Source: Saccoglossus kowalevskii | Lineage: Eukaryota; Hemichordata; Enteropneusta; Harrimaniidae | Length of the DNA: 28,894 nt | Direction: 5' to 3' | NCBI RefSeq assembly: GCF_000003605.2 | Contig: NW_003158228.1 | Span: 25,210 to 54,103, forward strand | In this document: positions 1 to 10,883 of the stretch, in pieces | How positions within the stretch are numbered: the stretch's first letter is position 1 | Layout of the letters: the number at the start of each line of letters is the position of its first letter | Translations under genes and position numbers: made by a program | Notes under the pieces: model-generated | Database searches by the model: none | What the model was told of the DNA's origin: nothing | What the model saw: only the letters and a program-made list of their open reading frames with translations

Positions 1-117
1 CATACATACAGTTACGGTATTGTCAGTGGTATCTATGGTAACATGCTCGCCAGGATGAGCAAATTTACAGTCGTTCTCACCACGTGTGCAGTTACCACGT
101 TGAAATTCACGGCATGT
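1..117 (-). CDS. mbnl: muscleblind-like coding exon 4 (partial): zinc finger 3 and start of finger 4
   Basis: The visible 117 nt encode residues 175-213. Finger 3 is C176-X7-C184-X6-C191-X3-H195 ([20 protein letters not shown]), followed by the [10 protein letters not shown] segment and DNTVTVCM, where C212 is the expected first Cys of finger 4. The acceptor is GAATAG preceded by a TTCTTTTTCT tract. The reading frame is open to the window edge. In vertebrate genes the corresponding exon continues through finger 4, so the exon is taken as cut by the window. A GTATGT at the very edge could resemble a donor, but its context (ACT before GT) is weak. A Thr precedes C176 where human MBNL has Val. 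Confidence 0.93.
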
Positions 118-349
118 CTATTCATTAGAAAAAGAACCCCGATATGAGATTACATAATATATTGGCATATTTGTTTTATTATTAGCATATACATTTTGAA
201 AAACAGAATTTTAATACTAAAAACATTTCACAAGAGTCTGATTCCAGGTGATACAGAAAACAGTAACAGCAAAATATTCCATTTCAAGTTTTGAATAATT
301 TAAATCAAATTTTTTGTTTTCATTTTTTGTGTAATAAAGTGATACATAC
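118..349 (-). other. mbnl: muscleblind intron between coding exons 3 and 4
   Basis: This short 232-nt phase-0 intron has donor GTATGT (349 downward) and acceptor TTCTTTTTCTAATGAATAG (ending at 118). It is AT-rich with no further recognisable feature. Confidence 0.85.
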
Positions 350-535
350 CTCTAACCTATCATTTCTAGCTAATTTTTGGGCAGCTGCAGCAGGCGCTAT
401 CATGTGTTGTGTTGGTAACATATTCCCATGTATGTTTGTATTAAGCTGTATATCATGTGACAGAGTAGTCGGGACATGAGTCAGGTAGGGATTATATGCT
501 GTACCAGTAGGCGGGCTGTTAATAAATTGTGGACC
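350..535 (-). CDS. mbnl: muscleblind-like coding exon 3: inter-finger linker
   Basis: This 186-nt exon encodes residues 113-174 (GPQFINSPPTG to ARNDRLE), the linker between finger pairs 1/2 and 3/4. It carries the recognisable MBNL features AYNPYL (like FNPYL in human MBNL1), a short alanine run (A161-A164) and QKLARNDRLE (like QKLMRTDRLE), immediately before finger 3. The rest of the linker is not conserved. The acceptor is a pyrimidine-rich tract ending ATTACAG, and the exon ends GAG followed by the donor GTATGT. Both borders are phase 0, so the exon could be skipped without a frameshift, bringing the two finger pairs closer together. Confidence 0.92.
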
Positions 536-1890
536 CTGTAATGAAAGTGAAAGCATATAGTGAAATTATTGCAAGATTTTCCACTTGAAATTATTTGTAC
601 AAGCAAAGAATAAGCAGAATATAATGTTCTATTTTTAAATACTCAGTTCAATACCGAGAATTAATAAGTAAGTACAGAATACAATAAGTACAGACTTTAA
701 TGGACTAGAACATGTGATTTTTTAGTACCAGTATTGTTGTTTGATGCTGTATAATGATAAATACATTGAACTATGACTTATGATGAACTTTAAAAGCTGT
801 TCTTATAGCACAATGTAGAACATAATTTCTCAGTTTATGGAGGGTAACAGAACTCAAAATTTAAAAAAATAACTTGTCAGTGGGTCAATCAGTTTTGCAA
901 AATGGTTTTTCACCTAATGAAGAAAGAAGTTGTCACTTTGAAATTGTATGAATTGTCGCCGTTGTAAAATAATAGCTGGACAAGCTAACAAGCCACAGAC
1001 ATGAATGATATGGCAAATAGCACCCTCACAGTTCAATCATGAACACACTAAAATCTCACAAAATCACTGTTTTAATATGACGTTGTTATTTTTCTGATCA
1101 TTTTTACTGACATTCTCATTAAAAAAACTATTTTGAATGTTTTTCTCCAGCAAAAATGTAAGGAATATTGAAACAAAAAACATATTTTATTTTTGTATTT
1201 GTGATTTATTTTCATGGTTGTTACAATGGGCTAAATATCGTTGTCCAGGGCAACTGCATAATCATTAAGTGTGAGAGCTGTAACAATATATTGTATGTAT
1301 GTAATATCACATAATGAAAGCCTTTTCAACAAATTGAGCATCTGTAACATTTTGAGGCTATCCCTTAGAAATAGAAATGCAAATAATTAAACTACAATAT
1401 GAAGAAAACACAATTGGAAACCAAAATAAATTATGGCAGTAGTAGATATATAACCCAAAACTATGAATAGAGGAACTATCATGTTTGCTCTATTAGTAAC
1501 ACATACACTTATGTAAAATGACAGAGGTGTGTGTCTATATCCAAACTAAATTATATTTTAATAATCATCCAGAATATAATATTCTTGAAGATTGACCAGG
1601 CCAAGGTCGATATACAGATTTGTTGATTTACTAGTATATTCCATAAGCCCTTCCAAATTACTATCACATGCAAGATACTTTGTTGAGCAAAAAATATTAC
1701 AGCTGTTCGACCTGTTCACAAATTGTTCTGACAAACATTAATGGTGAATAAGCAATTTTTAGATCTATCATAGAGTCTGCACAAGCACTGGAGCCTAATA
1801 TGATATCCTTGACTGTTGAGAAGTCAATATGCAATTATATATCGACCGCCAAATATGTGAATCTGATTGGCTGGTAGGGCTATGAGGTAT

Positions 1891-1945
1891 AATAATATAT
1901 TATTAGAGATATATACGATATATTAATTACCCGGTATATTAATTA
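1891..1945. repeat. AT-rich palindrome and repeated TATATTAATTA motif
   Basis: A perfect 14-bp palindrome AATAATATATTATT lies at 1891-1904. It is followed by two copies of TATATTAATTA at 1919-1929 and 1935-1945, separated by the pentamer CCCGG. This is low-complexity intronic sequence with no assigned function. Confidence 0.5.
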
Positions 1946-3859
1946 AAAAATATATAATATGATATCCATGCAGTCAAATCAGAATTACAACCTGATCATG
2001 AGATAAGTATAAATTTTTCATGTTGTAATTAGAAGCAAGATATTACTTATTGCTGTCATACATTTCTTGGTGGCTGTAGTGAACCTATTAATAAACGTTT
2101 AAACACCTTTCACTCTATATCACCTTTCTTGAATATAAACCTGCATAATTTATTCATATAATTGAAAGACTTGGTAAATGTATTAGGCAATGGTAAATTA
2201 TGTCCATTTGGTTCAAAATTATCAAAATAGTTATAAATTATTATATTGATTTGAAGCTGTTATGTAAGTTTAGTCATTTACATATTAATATTAGTCTCTG
2301 TTCCATGCCTACAAGTTAAATACAAAACAACTCAGTTACAAGCGCTCCTCTACAGTACGTTATACTCCTCCTGAATATGATGGTGACCAATACTCACTTG
2401 CCTCACTCTACTCTGAGAAATCAGTTTACAATTACATACTTATTTTATTTTTAGTTAATATTAATTATTTAAGTGAATTTTAATTGACGTATTCATTAGG
2501 TATATCTCTCCCATAATGCATTGTATGCATGGCAAGTAATACAAAAACCTTAATCTGGCTTAAACTCCCTTGAATGCAGTTTTTTACCAGCACCTTAGTC
2601 ATGATCTCATGCATGGACCAAGGTGTGACAATACATGTAGCTCTACAAATATTGTAGTGAACATGTAATGCAGCAAATTATAAATGAATGTTTGGTTAAG
2701 TTGTCTAGACTCTTTTGTAATCCAGAGTTTACACCACCCCCTACAGTGAATATCTCATTGTTCACTCCTTCTAAGGTGTCTTTCCACATGAACAAAGCTC
2801 TACACTATATTAAGCCAAGTGTTTTAATCTATGCATTGATCACTGGTTAATGTTTAACGACTGTTATAACCAAACTCGGTAAATGTTGAGTTAAAACTTA
2901 CTCTCATGTGATGTCACTGTAGACATGATCGATACCTGCTTGCAGAATTTATCACATTATATCAATATGTATAAGGGAAAATTATCATTTTGTATCTGAA
3001 CCCAAAATATGTTGACAAAATAAATCTAGAATGTATTACTGCACAAAATTTTTCAGCAATTGATCAGTACTGCAAATGTTATGTGACCAATTTACAAAGC
3101 CATCAGAAAGCAGTAAAATACATTCAAAGATATCAATGGCAATTTGACCTGCCATAAATAATAAATTACTGACACAAATTTTGGTCATGTAAAACCTCAC
3201 TATTTTTTAATTATAACATAAAAATGCTGATTCTTTTAGAGATATTTATATTTCAATAAGTGAATACACTCAAAAGTGAAAAAAGGTTAATGTAAACCTC
3301 ACTACTTCTATATGACGATTAACGTGGCAATCAAGCTCATGAATAAATAATGAGCTATAAGGTAGTTCTATCTACCGGTATTGTGATCTCTCTCAATCTT
3401 ACTGGCATGGGTTGCAACAAACTTTATCACAACTGACTGATAGGTCTTTCATACGTATGTACATATTCACTATACAGTTCATTTAATGAGGAAACTACCT
3501 CATCGACCAATTACCAAATGTCCTATTTTAAAAGTGTTCATGTCAGGTGGTTGTGTCAGGCCACTGAAGAGTCAGACATCATGTATATTTTGCATAAATT
3601 ATCATATTTACAACAATAATGACTTGAACCCCCTAATCAGATAGCTGCAGTTATATTCTAAGCATGTCTGCGTGACATGCTGTTGCAGATGTGACAGCTT
3701 TCAATGATCAGCAGAATATTTTTTATTTTTTTTTAAAAAAATTTTCTGTTGCAATTACTATTCCGATAAATACAGTACATTAACACAATTGTTTTTTTTT
3801 TTGTACTAAGAGGTTATCATGAGACTACCACAGAGAAAGCATGAAGACAGTATGACTAT

Positions 3860-3960
3860 GATTATTTTAACCAAGACACTGATTATTTCAACCAAGACAT
3901 TGATTATTTCAACCAAGACACTGATTATTTCAACCAAGACATTGATTATTTCAACCAAGA
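3860..3960 (+). repeat. 21-bp tandem repeat (minisatellite), 4.8 copies
   Basis: Units begin at 3860, 3881, 3902, 3923 and 3944. The unit is GATTATTTCAACCAAGACA followed by CT or TT. The dinucleotide alternates CT, TT, CT, TT across four full copies, so the real period may be 42 bp. The fifth copy is truncated. Because 21 is a multiple of three, the array yields a repetitive open frame by accident. I do not regard it as coding. It lies in a muscleblind intron. Confidence 0.93.
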
Positions 3961-4209
3961 TATCGCAAAGTGCATACTATGAGATTATTACAATAATATC
4001 GCAAATTATGGATAAAGGAGGTATCAGTGATTCTATTACCCAAATGTAGTGGAAGTTGATGCAATCCCTTCCTGCCTGAGTACATCATTTGCAGTATTCT
4101 CTTGATAACGTTGTTATATACATCCCTTCCTGCTTGTTGTCCAACCCAAAATGCCAACAAAATATATTCATGCCTGCACGTTTGCACCCAGTGATGTGAT
4201 TCTATTACC
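3959..4209 (+). repeat. cluster of short direct duplications beside the minisatellite
   Basis: Three different motifs recur here. ATATCGCAAA appears just after the minisatellite and again about 35 bp later. GTGATTCTATTACC occurs at 4027-4040 and 4196-4209. ATCCCTTCCTGC occurs at 4064-4075 and 4122-4133. The pattern looks like repeated slippage or partial duplication and decay rather than a mobile element, since no terminal repeats are seen. Confidence 0.6.
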
Positions 4210-4536
4210 GGGTAAATCAGTAAATTGTTGCTACATCCCAGGATGTGACTGTTGCTTGCCATAATAATTTAATGAGAGGTAACAGTTCCAAATGACCTCA
4301 AAATATGCGTCTCATTGAGTGTTGCACTGGAATTTTATTTTCATTACATGCTACAGTGCTGGTTCAAAACTTGGCTCTAATAAGAGAAATTTTGTATGTT
4401 TAAATAGGCTTCAAATGAATGCAGATGCAGATTTGTAGAGAATGCTATTTAGTGTTTTCGTTGCCAAATGCGAATGATATACACCATGGTCACATGATAA
4501 GATTAAGACAGAGCATGGAATCACAAACCTACTTAC

Positions 4537-4713
4537 CATAGCTGGGTTGCCCAGACTTGCCACTAGAGGCGCAGAAGTCGGAAACTGTATGTGTTGGTTC
4601 AAACTTTGAAGCATCTTTTGAGTTGCTAAATTGTTTCGTCCATTAATTTCCAGTTGATTTTTTAGGTGTGGTGGTGGATGTAAATATTTACAGTTTTCCC
4701 TTGTGCACTTTGC
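4537..4713 (-). CDS. mbnl: muscleblind-like coding exon 2: remainder of zinc finger 2 and linker
   Basis: This 177-nt exon encodes residues 54-112 ([17 protein letters not shown] to SLGNPAM). It completes finger 2 as C48-X7-C56-X4-C61-X3-H65, with C48 supplied by exon 1. It continues into the conserved [19 protein letters not shown] block that follows finger 2 in MBNL proteins, then a Gln-rich linker. The X4 spacing between the second and third Cys matches vertebrate MBNL, whereas the fly protein as I recall it has two extra residues there. The acceptor is TTTACAG with a long T-rich tract upstream, and the donor is ATG followed by a perfect GTAAGT. Both ends are phase 0. The residues Ala-Lys at the junction replace the usual Gly-Arg. 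Confidence 0.95.
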
Positions 4714-7388
4714 CTGTAAAATAATATAAAATAACACCAAGGCGACATGAAATGGCAGTGAAGAGTGGTCACAATAAATTGTCATCATATCCTTAGAGCA
4801 ATTCTGAAATACAGATTAAATATAATAAAATTGGTTAATGAATCATAACCGAAAAAAACTCAGTGTTGCATAGTACTGGGGGTATGATCATATGTTATAG
4901 CACAGTTTCAAAATTCAAATTCTAGCAATAGTTCTGATCTCCAAGCCTCGCCACAAGTACTGCACAATGAAGCCCAACTGTATACACCTAATTGTTGACT
5001 GTAGAGTCTTTAAGATGAGATAATGCACCCTTACTCTACAACAAATCTCCACAAAGTGTACTTTACAAACCCATTAAAAATAGCTATTGCTGCAATTTCT
5101 ATATTTAGGCCAAAATTGAAGAGAAATTTTAGTTGTCCTTCAACTCTTAGCATAGCACACAAAGCCAATTTGTCTTTTACATTAGAAAAGTGTTAACAAT
5201 TTAAACATATTCAGCATACATAACCTCCAAATAAATAGAACTTAAAACCCCAGAGGCATATCATGTCCTGTCTGAAGCATATATAAATAGTTGACCTAAT
5301 AAGTTGACCAGAGAAAAAAAACATACGCCAAAAGCCTCTGCCAAGACGGTGCATTAATTTCATACATACTTTTACATATTGAGTTTCACATCTGATTTTT
5401 GATAACTATTAATTACATCATGATTGCGATGAAGTTATTTTTTCCATCTATTGCAACCATGACTGGAAAGTTAGAAGAAACACGATCATTCACTTCTACA
5501 GTACTTGTACTAATATTAGTCAACTATGTGGAAAATGCACATTCACGATAGCACATTTGGCCAAAACCGGTCATGTTTATAAATCCAGACTTAACTAATC
5601 AAAATATACAATTCTCCTTCCTTCCAAGTATTTATTGAATGACTAATCCCACAACCCACAAAATTAAATATTTTACAGCCATAATTACTACGATACTAAA
5701 AAAATATTCTTGTTATTAATATATCAATCAAATTGGTGAGATTGAATTTCAACTAAAAATATGAATCCCATTGACAAGATAGATCTCAAAAATAATAGTT
5801 AAATAAATGAAGTCTTGCCACTGGTGTATATAATAGTGACAACAATTACACTTTCAAACTTACAACTAGGAGGGAGACGGTACTTCAAGAGTACTTGTCA
5901 CAAACAGACAAGATATTATAATTCCTCATTGGTTACACATACTGACAATTAAAAGTGGTTAGATATCCTAAGACAAGGGCCGGGAATTTTGAGCACACTT
6001 TCACTTTCATATTAATGTAATATCATTTTTTGTACCTAGTTAACGTAGTTTCAACTTTAATAGGTAGTGAACAAATACACAAATAATTAATGTGTCATTA
6101 AGACTATAACTCTATTTCTGTAATTCTCTGTAAGATACTAAACCAGTAACCATTGCAATATATATTTCAAGAAATAAGGATTTAGGAGCATAGGACTTAC
6201 ACATTCTGTGTCGTTATTTGCCTGAAGGATTAAGTTAAAATCCCATTACAAAATACAATCTGAACCATTGCCAGGTGTTCAGTTCAACTTGAAACCGGAA
6301 TTAGTGCTGAACACACTTTTAATAATGACAGGCTCCTATTTATAAACCAGGAAATCAATAAAAATTCAAGGTATCTCTTGTTAGCTATTTACCATATGCA
6401 AAACAACTGCACTCTTGGAGGGGGGCTCAGATTGTGAAATCATTTTCTGTTTTTTTACAACAATTTCTTAATCCCATGAGTGAAATGTGCAGTTATATCT
6501 TTCCATATAACAGCTTTTTGAAAGTGCATACATTGCTATGAACAGAAAGTTATGTGAAATGTTCTATTTACAATTGAAGTATTCAGGTATTTTTTCTCTT
6601 TCTACTATTCCTAATATTACTAAACTAGACTGCACTACTGGTCTCCCAAATTTCACTCATTTTATAGGCAGCTCAGAGTATATAATTTTTTTTTTTAAAT
6701 ATAAATTGATTTATTTGACATTAAACTGTGTTATTTTTGACTGGGTATATGGTTTAACACAGACCAAACATTGGCAGGCTGGTGTTTTTGCAGACTGTAC
6801 AGATCATTCATCCCAATTTTTTGCTACACATATAACAAACAATATCATCTATTCTAACAGGTGAATTAATATTAGAGGTACAAGTAGTATGGTTTCAAAC
6901 AGAGAAATCTCAGTGTAGCGAAACAATTAAGGAAATGGTTTCACATTGGAAGGATGTTAACAATGGTACCAAGTCTCATGAGAGTAACCAACCCACCCCA
7001 ATTGATGGAACAACCAAGTAATTATTGTGATGCCTGATGAGAAATGAAATCTCCACATGTTTTAGCACCAACCCATTTCTTTTTCACAGAAAAGCAATAT
7101 TTGTTTGGCAACAGTTCAACATTTGAATTATGCAGAGTGCAGTAGAGAGAGTAGATCCATTTTAAGTGTTAATCATGGAATGTATAACTGATTTCTGCAA
7201 TATAGCATGGGCAGCACATTTAAGACATGCAATATCAAGCAATAATAATAAAAAGCCAATTTTTCATTCAAAGCGGACAATAAATCAAAAGTCACCATGA
7301 CAGCAGCAAAAAGAAATGTGACATAAACAAGTTACATGCAGAATGAGTGAGTAACATTGCTTGGAAATGGGGACATTGGTATACATAC
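4714..7388 (-). other. mbnl: muscleblind intron between coding exons 1 and 2 (2675 nt)
   Basis: This phase-0 intron has donor GTATGT (7388 downward) and acceptor TTTACAG (ending at 4714). It is AT-rich with no coding content seen. Its first 325 nt contain a cluster of YGCY tetramers on the transcribed sense (see 7064-7308), a candidate binding region for the gene's own product. Confidence 0.85.
7064..7308 (-). promoter_or_regulatory. cluster of YGCY (MBNL-type) motifs downstream of exon 1
   Basis: Read on the minus strand (the sense of the muscleblind transcript), YGCY tetramers occur at 7302-7308 (TGCTGCT, two overlapping), 7272-7275, 7238-7241, 7213-7216, 7210-7213, 7204-7207, 7107-7110, 7093-7096 and 7064-7067. 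That is ten in 245 nt, where base composition predicts about two. YGCY is the known MBNL recognition motif, and muscleblind genes in flies and vertebrates are known to autoregulate through such intronic sites. The sites begin 80 nt into the intron. Function here is inferred. Confidence 0.4.
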
Positions 7389-7547
7389 CTTAAGCGAATC
7401 AAAGCAAGCAGTAACACGGCCGTTTTCTACTGTGACGGATTTTGATGGATGGGCAAACTTGCACTCTGTGTCGGGCCTTGAACATGTTCCACGCTGGAAC
7501 TCTCTGCACACTTCTAGCGTCAACCATCGATTGTCCCTCAGTGCCAT
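7389..7547 (-). CDS. mbnl: muscleblind-like coding exon 1: start codon, zinc finger 1, first part of finger 2
   Basis: This 159-nt exon encodes residues 1-53, from MALRDNRW to ACFDSLK. It holds finger 1 as C14-X7-C22-X6-C29-X3-H33 ([20 protein letters not shown]) and the first Cys of finger 2 (C48), followed by the ENGRV linker that is typical of MBNL. Finger pairs 1/2 and 3/4 bind GC-containing single-stranded RNA. The start at 7547 is well supported. It has A at -3 and G at +4, an in-frame TAA lies 14 codons upstream with no ATG between, and the N-terminus is MBNL-like, though a few residues shorter than I recall for human MBNL1. The exon ends with AAG followed by the donor GTATGT (7388 downward), in phase 0 and at the same residue (SLK) as I recall for vertebrate MBNL. 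Confidence 0.96.
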
Positions 7548-7663
7548 AATAAACAAATTGAATGAATATACCAAGGCTGACCAATATTAAGCTGCAATAT
7601 GGGGCTATAAGCGGAGCTTCAGCTGGCAAGCTTAAGAAATCAACCTAAGAGGTCTATATTGGA
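7548..7663 (-). other. mbnl: candidate 5' UTR portion of muscleblind exon 1
   Basis: Immediately upstream of the start codon the minus strand carries a strong acceptor: a pyrimidine run at about 7681-7692 (TCTCTTTTTTTG), then GGCCCGGCAGCAG, with the last AG at 7665-7664. If it is used, exon 1 begins at 7663 (or 7666 using the first AG of the NAGNAG pair) and carries about 116 nt of untranslated leader. A second, weaker AG (ATATTGCAG, ending at 7592) has a poorer pyrimidine tract. The leader has an in-frame stop and no in-frame ATG before the start codon. This is inference from splice-signal quality, with no transcript evidence. Confidence 0.4.
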
Positions 7664-9139
7664 CTGCTGCCGGGCCAAGTCAAAAAAAGAGAATCAGAAC
7701 TGCTGGCTACTTTGGCTGGCTGGAGTACCTTGATAAAAGCAGTGCAGTACTGTTTGAATTGTTTCTCATTCATGGACTTGTTGCCTTGTTGCCAGGGTAG
7801 CACTATGTTAAGCTATTGTGAAGGAGGAGGAGGACATAAAACTTCATACCAGTTACTATCAACTCCAAGGCTCAAGCTACATACGGTTCTGGTCACTGTA
7901 ATTCACTATGTGCCTATGCTTGCAATCTGCAAAAAAAAAAAACAGACAAAAATAAAAAACTTTTCTAAAATCAACCTGCATTATTGCTTTAACTTGCCGA
8001 ATAAGATAATATGTCCATTCTTAGAAGTGTCCAAAATGTTGCACCACAATTATGGTGAGAAAAATAATAAAATAAGCACATACATTTCTAATACTGTAGG
8101 TGTTTTACAGGACTGTAAAATACTTTTTTTTGCTTGGAATTTATTTTTCATTGGGACAAGTCAGTGAAAATAAAATCTAGTGAATATATTTTTTTCCCTA
8201 TATTTTACATTCAACTATTTAAAAATTAACGAAAATAAATTCCATAAATGACACCCAAAAAGTCGAAAAAAAATCTATTCCATCTAAAAGAAAGTATTTT
8301 ACAGTATCCAGTTCACTACACAAGAACATGAAGGTTATAAGTCTCATTCCATTGTCAATGTGTGTCAACAGTTTGTTTGTACAAGCCAAGTGTAACTACA
8401 ATTCATGTTATCACAGCAAACTATTTTATCAGCCATAAGTAGGGATTAGATCATTAAATGAATTATTCTGTCAACTACAGTTTTGACAAGTCTGGCCTTC
8501 TGTATGAACTCCAGAGTTCACACATACTTGGTTGGGTATAATTTCATATTCTGAGATTTGATTCCCCTCAAATGAAATTGTGCACTGAATTAGACATTGG
8601 TACATGTAGACCATTTAGTCCAATGCTATTGGAAGCACCTAATTTTGTGCTTGTCCATTCAAAACCATAGCAACACAACAATTGCCATGTGCTCAAGTAA
8701 AAATTCCATTACAGCACCCCACAGATTACAAATATATGTGAAGAGTTTTAGTGTGTCAGCAACTACATTTGAATATTGAAGTGTTTTATGGTTGTAGATG
8801 TGCTGCAGTTTATTATAGATGGAAGTGGAAATGTAAAATAAGTTTATTAACACCCAATATTTTTTTACTAATTGAAGTTTTTCATGAGATTTGCAGTTTC
8901 TCACCATTATTCCAATTCTAATTGTAAGAAAATGGAGAAAGTTAATTTATTTCTTCTGTGTTTGATCCTGAATCATGTCTACTGCTTAACATCTCATTTT
9001 TACTAAACCTTGTATCCATATAAATGAGTGTGGGAAGGACAGATAGACAAAGAGATGGATGTAGTGGACATGTGATGAATTATGATATCGGATAATTAGG
9101 TAGAAACATATTGGGTGGTACTGTCATGTGACTGACTGA

Positions 9140-9143
<4 letters not shown>

Positions 9144-9170
<27 letters not shown>

Positions 9171-9171
9171 T
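9144..9171 (+). repeat. (GT)14 microsatellite
   Basis: A pure GT dinucleotide run, preceded by degenerate GACT/GAGT repeats from about 9131 and followed by TGGGGGAGAGGG. It is probably length-polymorphic. Confidence 0.97.
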
Positions 9172-10376
9172 TGGGGGAGAGGGCAAATCAGTACAAAATG
9201 TATAGCTCCTGCAAGGAGGTATGATATAGGATAATTCTGTAGGAAAATAATAGATGGAATTATTATTTCAGATTATATTATGGACTAAAGCACAGGCAGT
9301 ATATCATTTTGTGAAAAGCTCAAAAATTGTACGCATGTGAGTTACTGTACTATCCCAAAATTTAGCAGCCAAGGTATGAAGAACAAAGCGACCAGTAACA
9401 TTACAGTACATTACAGACCAGTACAGCCTGCAAGATTATTAAAATTGAAGGGATCATAAGATCAGTCTTGAGAAATCTTCAATGTCTAGAAATGAATATT
9501 GTATGCAAAAGGTCTATAAGCTCTCATGAATTAATAATAATAATGATGACACATTGCCAAATGCAAAGAACATTTGCAATATGAATATTGCATGCACAAT
9601 TAAGAATATATTGATAACAATTTATAAATATTAACAGAAATATATCCATGAAACTCAGACAGTCACTGTTATTTTTACTGGGGATAGACAAAATATGTTC
9701 ACCTCTGACTTCTGCTACATTAATTAAAACACTGAGCAGTACTTCACATTTTCTATTGACAAAACTACAACATATGAATTATAAATATTAAAGAACAACC
9801 ATTTCCATAGTCACATGGTTTAGTATTCTTGTATCGATTCCATGTTGGCAAATTTACCTAATTGGTATGCAAATGATAATGTAAACGCAGATGCAGGCAA
9901 TATAATCGAGAGAAAAACGACATAAAAAGGATAATGATTAACACATTATCTAGTTTAGACTAAATGGTTATAATAAAGCAGATAACTTAGCCTGTCTTGC
10001 TTTTGACATGAAATTGTCATCAATTATGATTTGGTGTTGTTATAGTGCAAAACATAATTAAAAGAGTATAACCATACCTTAGTGTATTATATGAAAATTG
10101 GTATAGAAACAAATAATTAATTATAAACAGAGAGAAGTTAATTTTGTAGATGTAAAATCTTCTAATACTGAATATAAATAATTCAAAAATCTGTTGCCAG
10201 TGGCTTGGAATGACTGTTATGAGCATGCAACACTGAACACTAGCATATAAATTCGCCAGACATGATGTCATCTTAAGAATCGACAATCTAGTCGTGATTT
10301 GCATAACTAATAAGTTTGTATAACAGCATGGAAAATTATCTTCTTTTAATGCCCATGTGCAGACATGTAGTAGCTG

Positions 10377-10390
10377 GTTGCCATAGAAAC
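10377..10390 (+). promoter_or_regulatory. X-box-like (RFX) site
   Basis: GTTGCCATAGAAAC matches 12 of 14 positions of the ideal RFX palindrome GTTGCCATGGCAAC and fits the consensus RYYNYY-N2-RRNRAC. RFX factors act at ciliary and neural gene enhancers. Binding here is inferred from sequence alone. Confidence 0.35.
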
Positions 10391-10870
10391 CAGACTTGTT
10401 GATTACTGAATAATAACCTGTCTGTCTTTTCGTGAGAGAAAATAAATATTTCTGCAGTTAGAATTAGAGAAATGTCCTCACAATTGTCTCATGACCTGCC
10501 AGACTGTTTTAACAGACCGATATATATTTCCAGAGTACAGCAATATGGACTTCCTGTCACGCAAGGAATTGAAATGGATCTATTAAAATACAAACCTGTT
10601 TCAGAATCAAATAGCACCTGATCCAAGAGAATTAGAGAGAGGAAGAAATCATCCTGGTATGTGTACTATATCGAATGCCGAATACCAAGTATGTAATGTT
10701 GAATTCAGTTATGCTATTTTTGATTCCATTCCAATGTGAATATGCAATCTTGATATTTAGCCAACCAGACATCCAACTGGAATGAACTATGTGATTGAAT
10801 TTAGTCTTGCTAAATGGAACAATCTCAGCATAATATATCGCGCATAACAAATCAGTTTTTGTTAGAGGGC

Positions 10871-10883
10871 GGGGGGGGGGGGG
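10871..10883 (+). repeat. G13 homopolymer
   Basis: Thirteen consecutive G residues follow GAGGGC. This is unusual in an AT-rich intron. Read lengths at such runs are often unreliable. Confidence 0.95.

Larger units (their letters stand above)
536..4536 (-). other. mbnl: muscleblind intron between coding exons 2 and 3 (4001 nt)
   Basis: This phase-0 intron has donor GTAAGT (4536 downward) and acceptor ATTACAG (ending at 536). It is AT-rich throughout and I recognise no further exon. It contains an AT palindrome and repeated motif at about 1891-1945, homopolymer T and A runs at about 3720-3802, a 21-bp tandem repeat at 3860-3960 and a cluster of short direct duplications at 3959-4209. The small reading frames in it do not look like protein genes. 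Confidence 0.85.

Noticed and set aside
1-11. GTATGT on the minus strand at the window edge as a splice donor ending exon 4
   Set aside because: The preceding bases (ACT) are a poor donor context, and the frame continues into the conserved VTVCM that opens finger 4.
3819-4049. 76-residue frame with TLIISTK repeats
   Set aside because: The repeats come from the 21-bp minisatellite, whose period happens to be divisible by three.
7548-7574. N-terminal extension of muscleblind starting at 7574
   Set aside because: The first codon of that extension is TTG, not ATG. The ATG at 7547 has a good context and a family-like N-terminus.
7712-8167. 151-residue plus-strand reading frame
   Set aside because: It is antisense to the region upstream of muscleblind exon 1, has a lysine run from a poly-A tract and no recognisable domain or codon bias.
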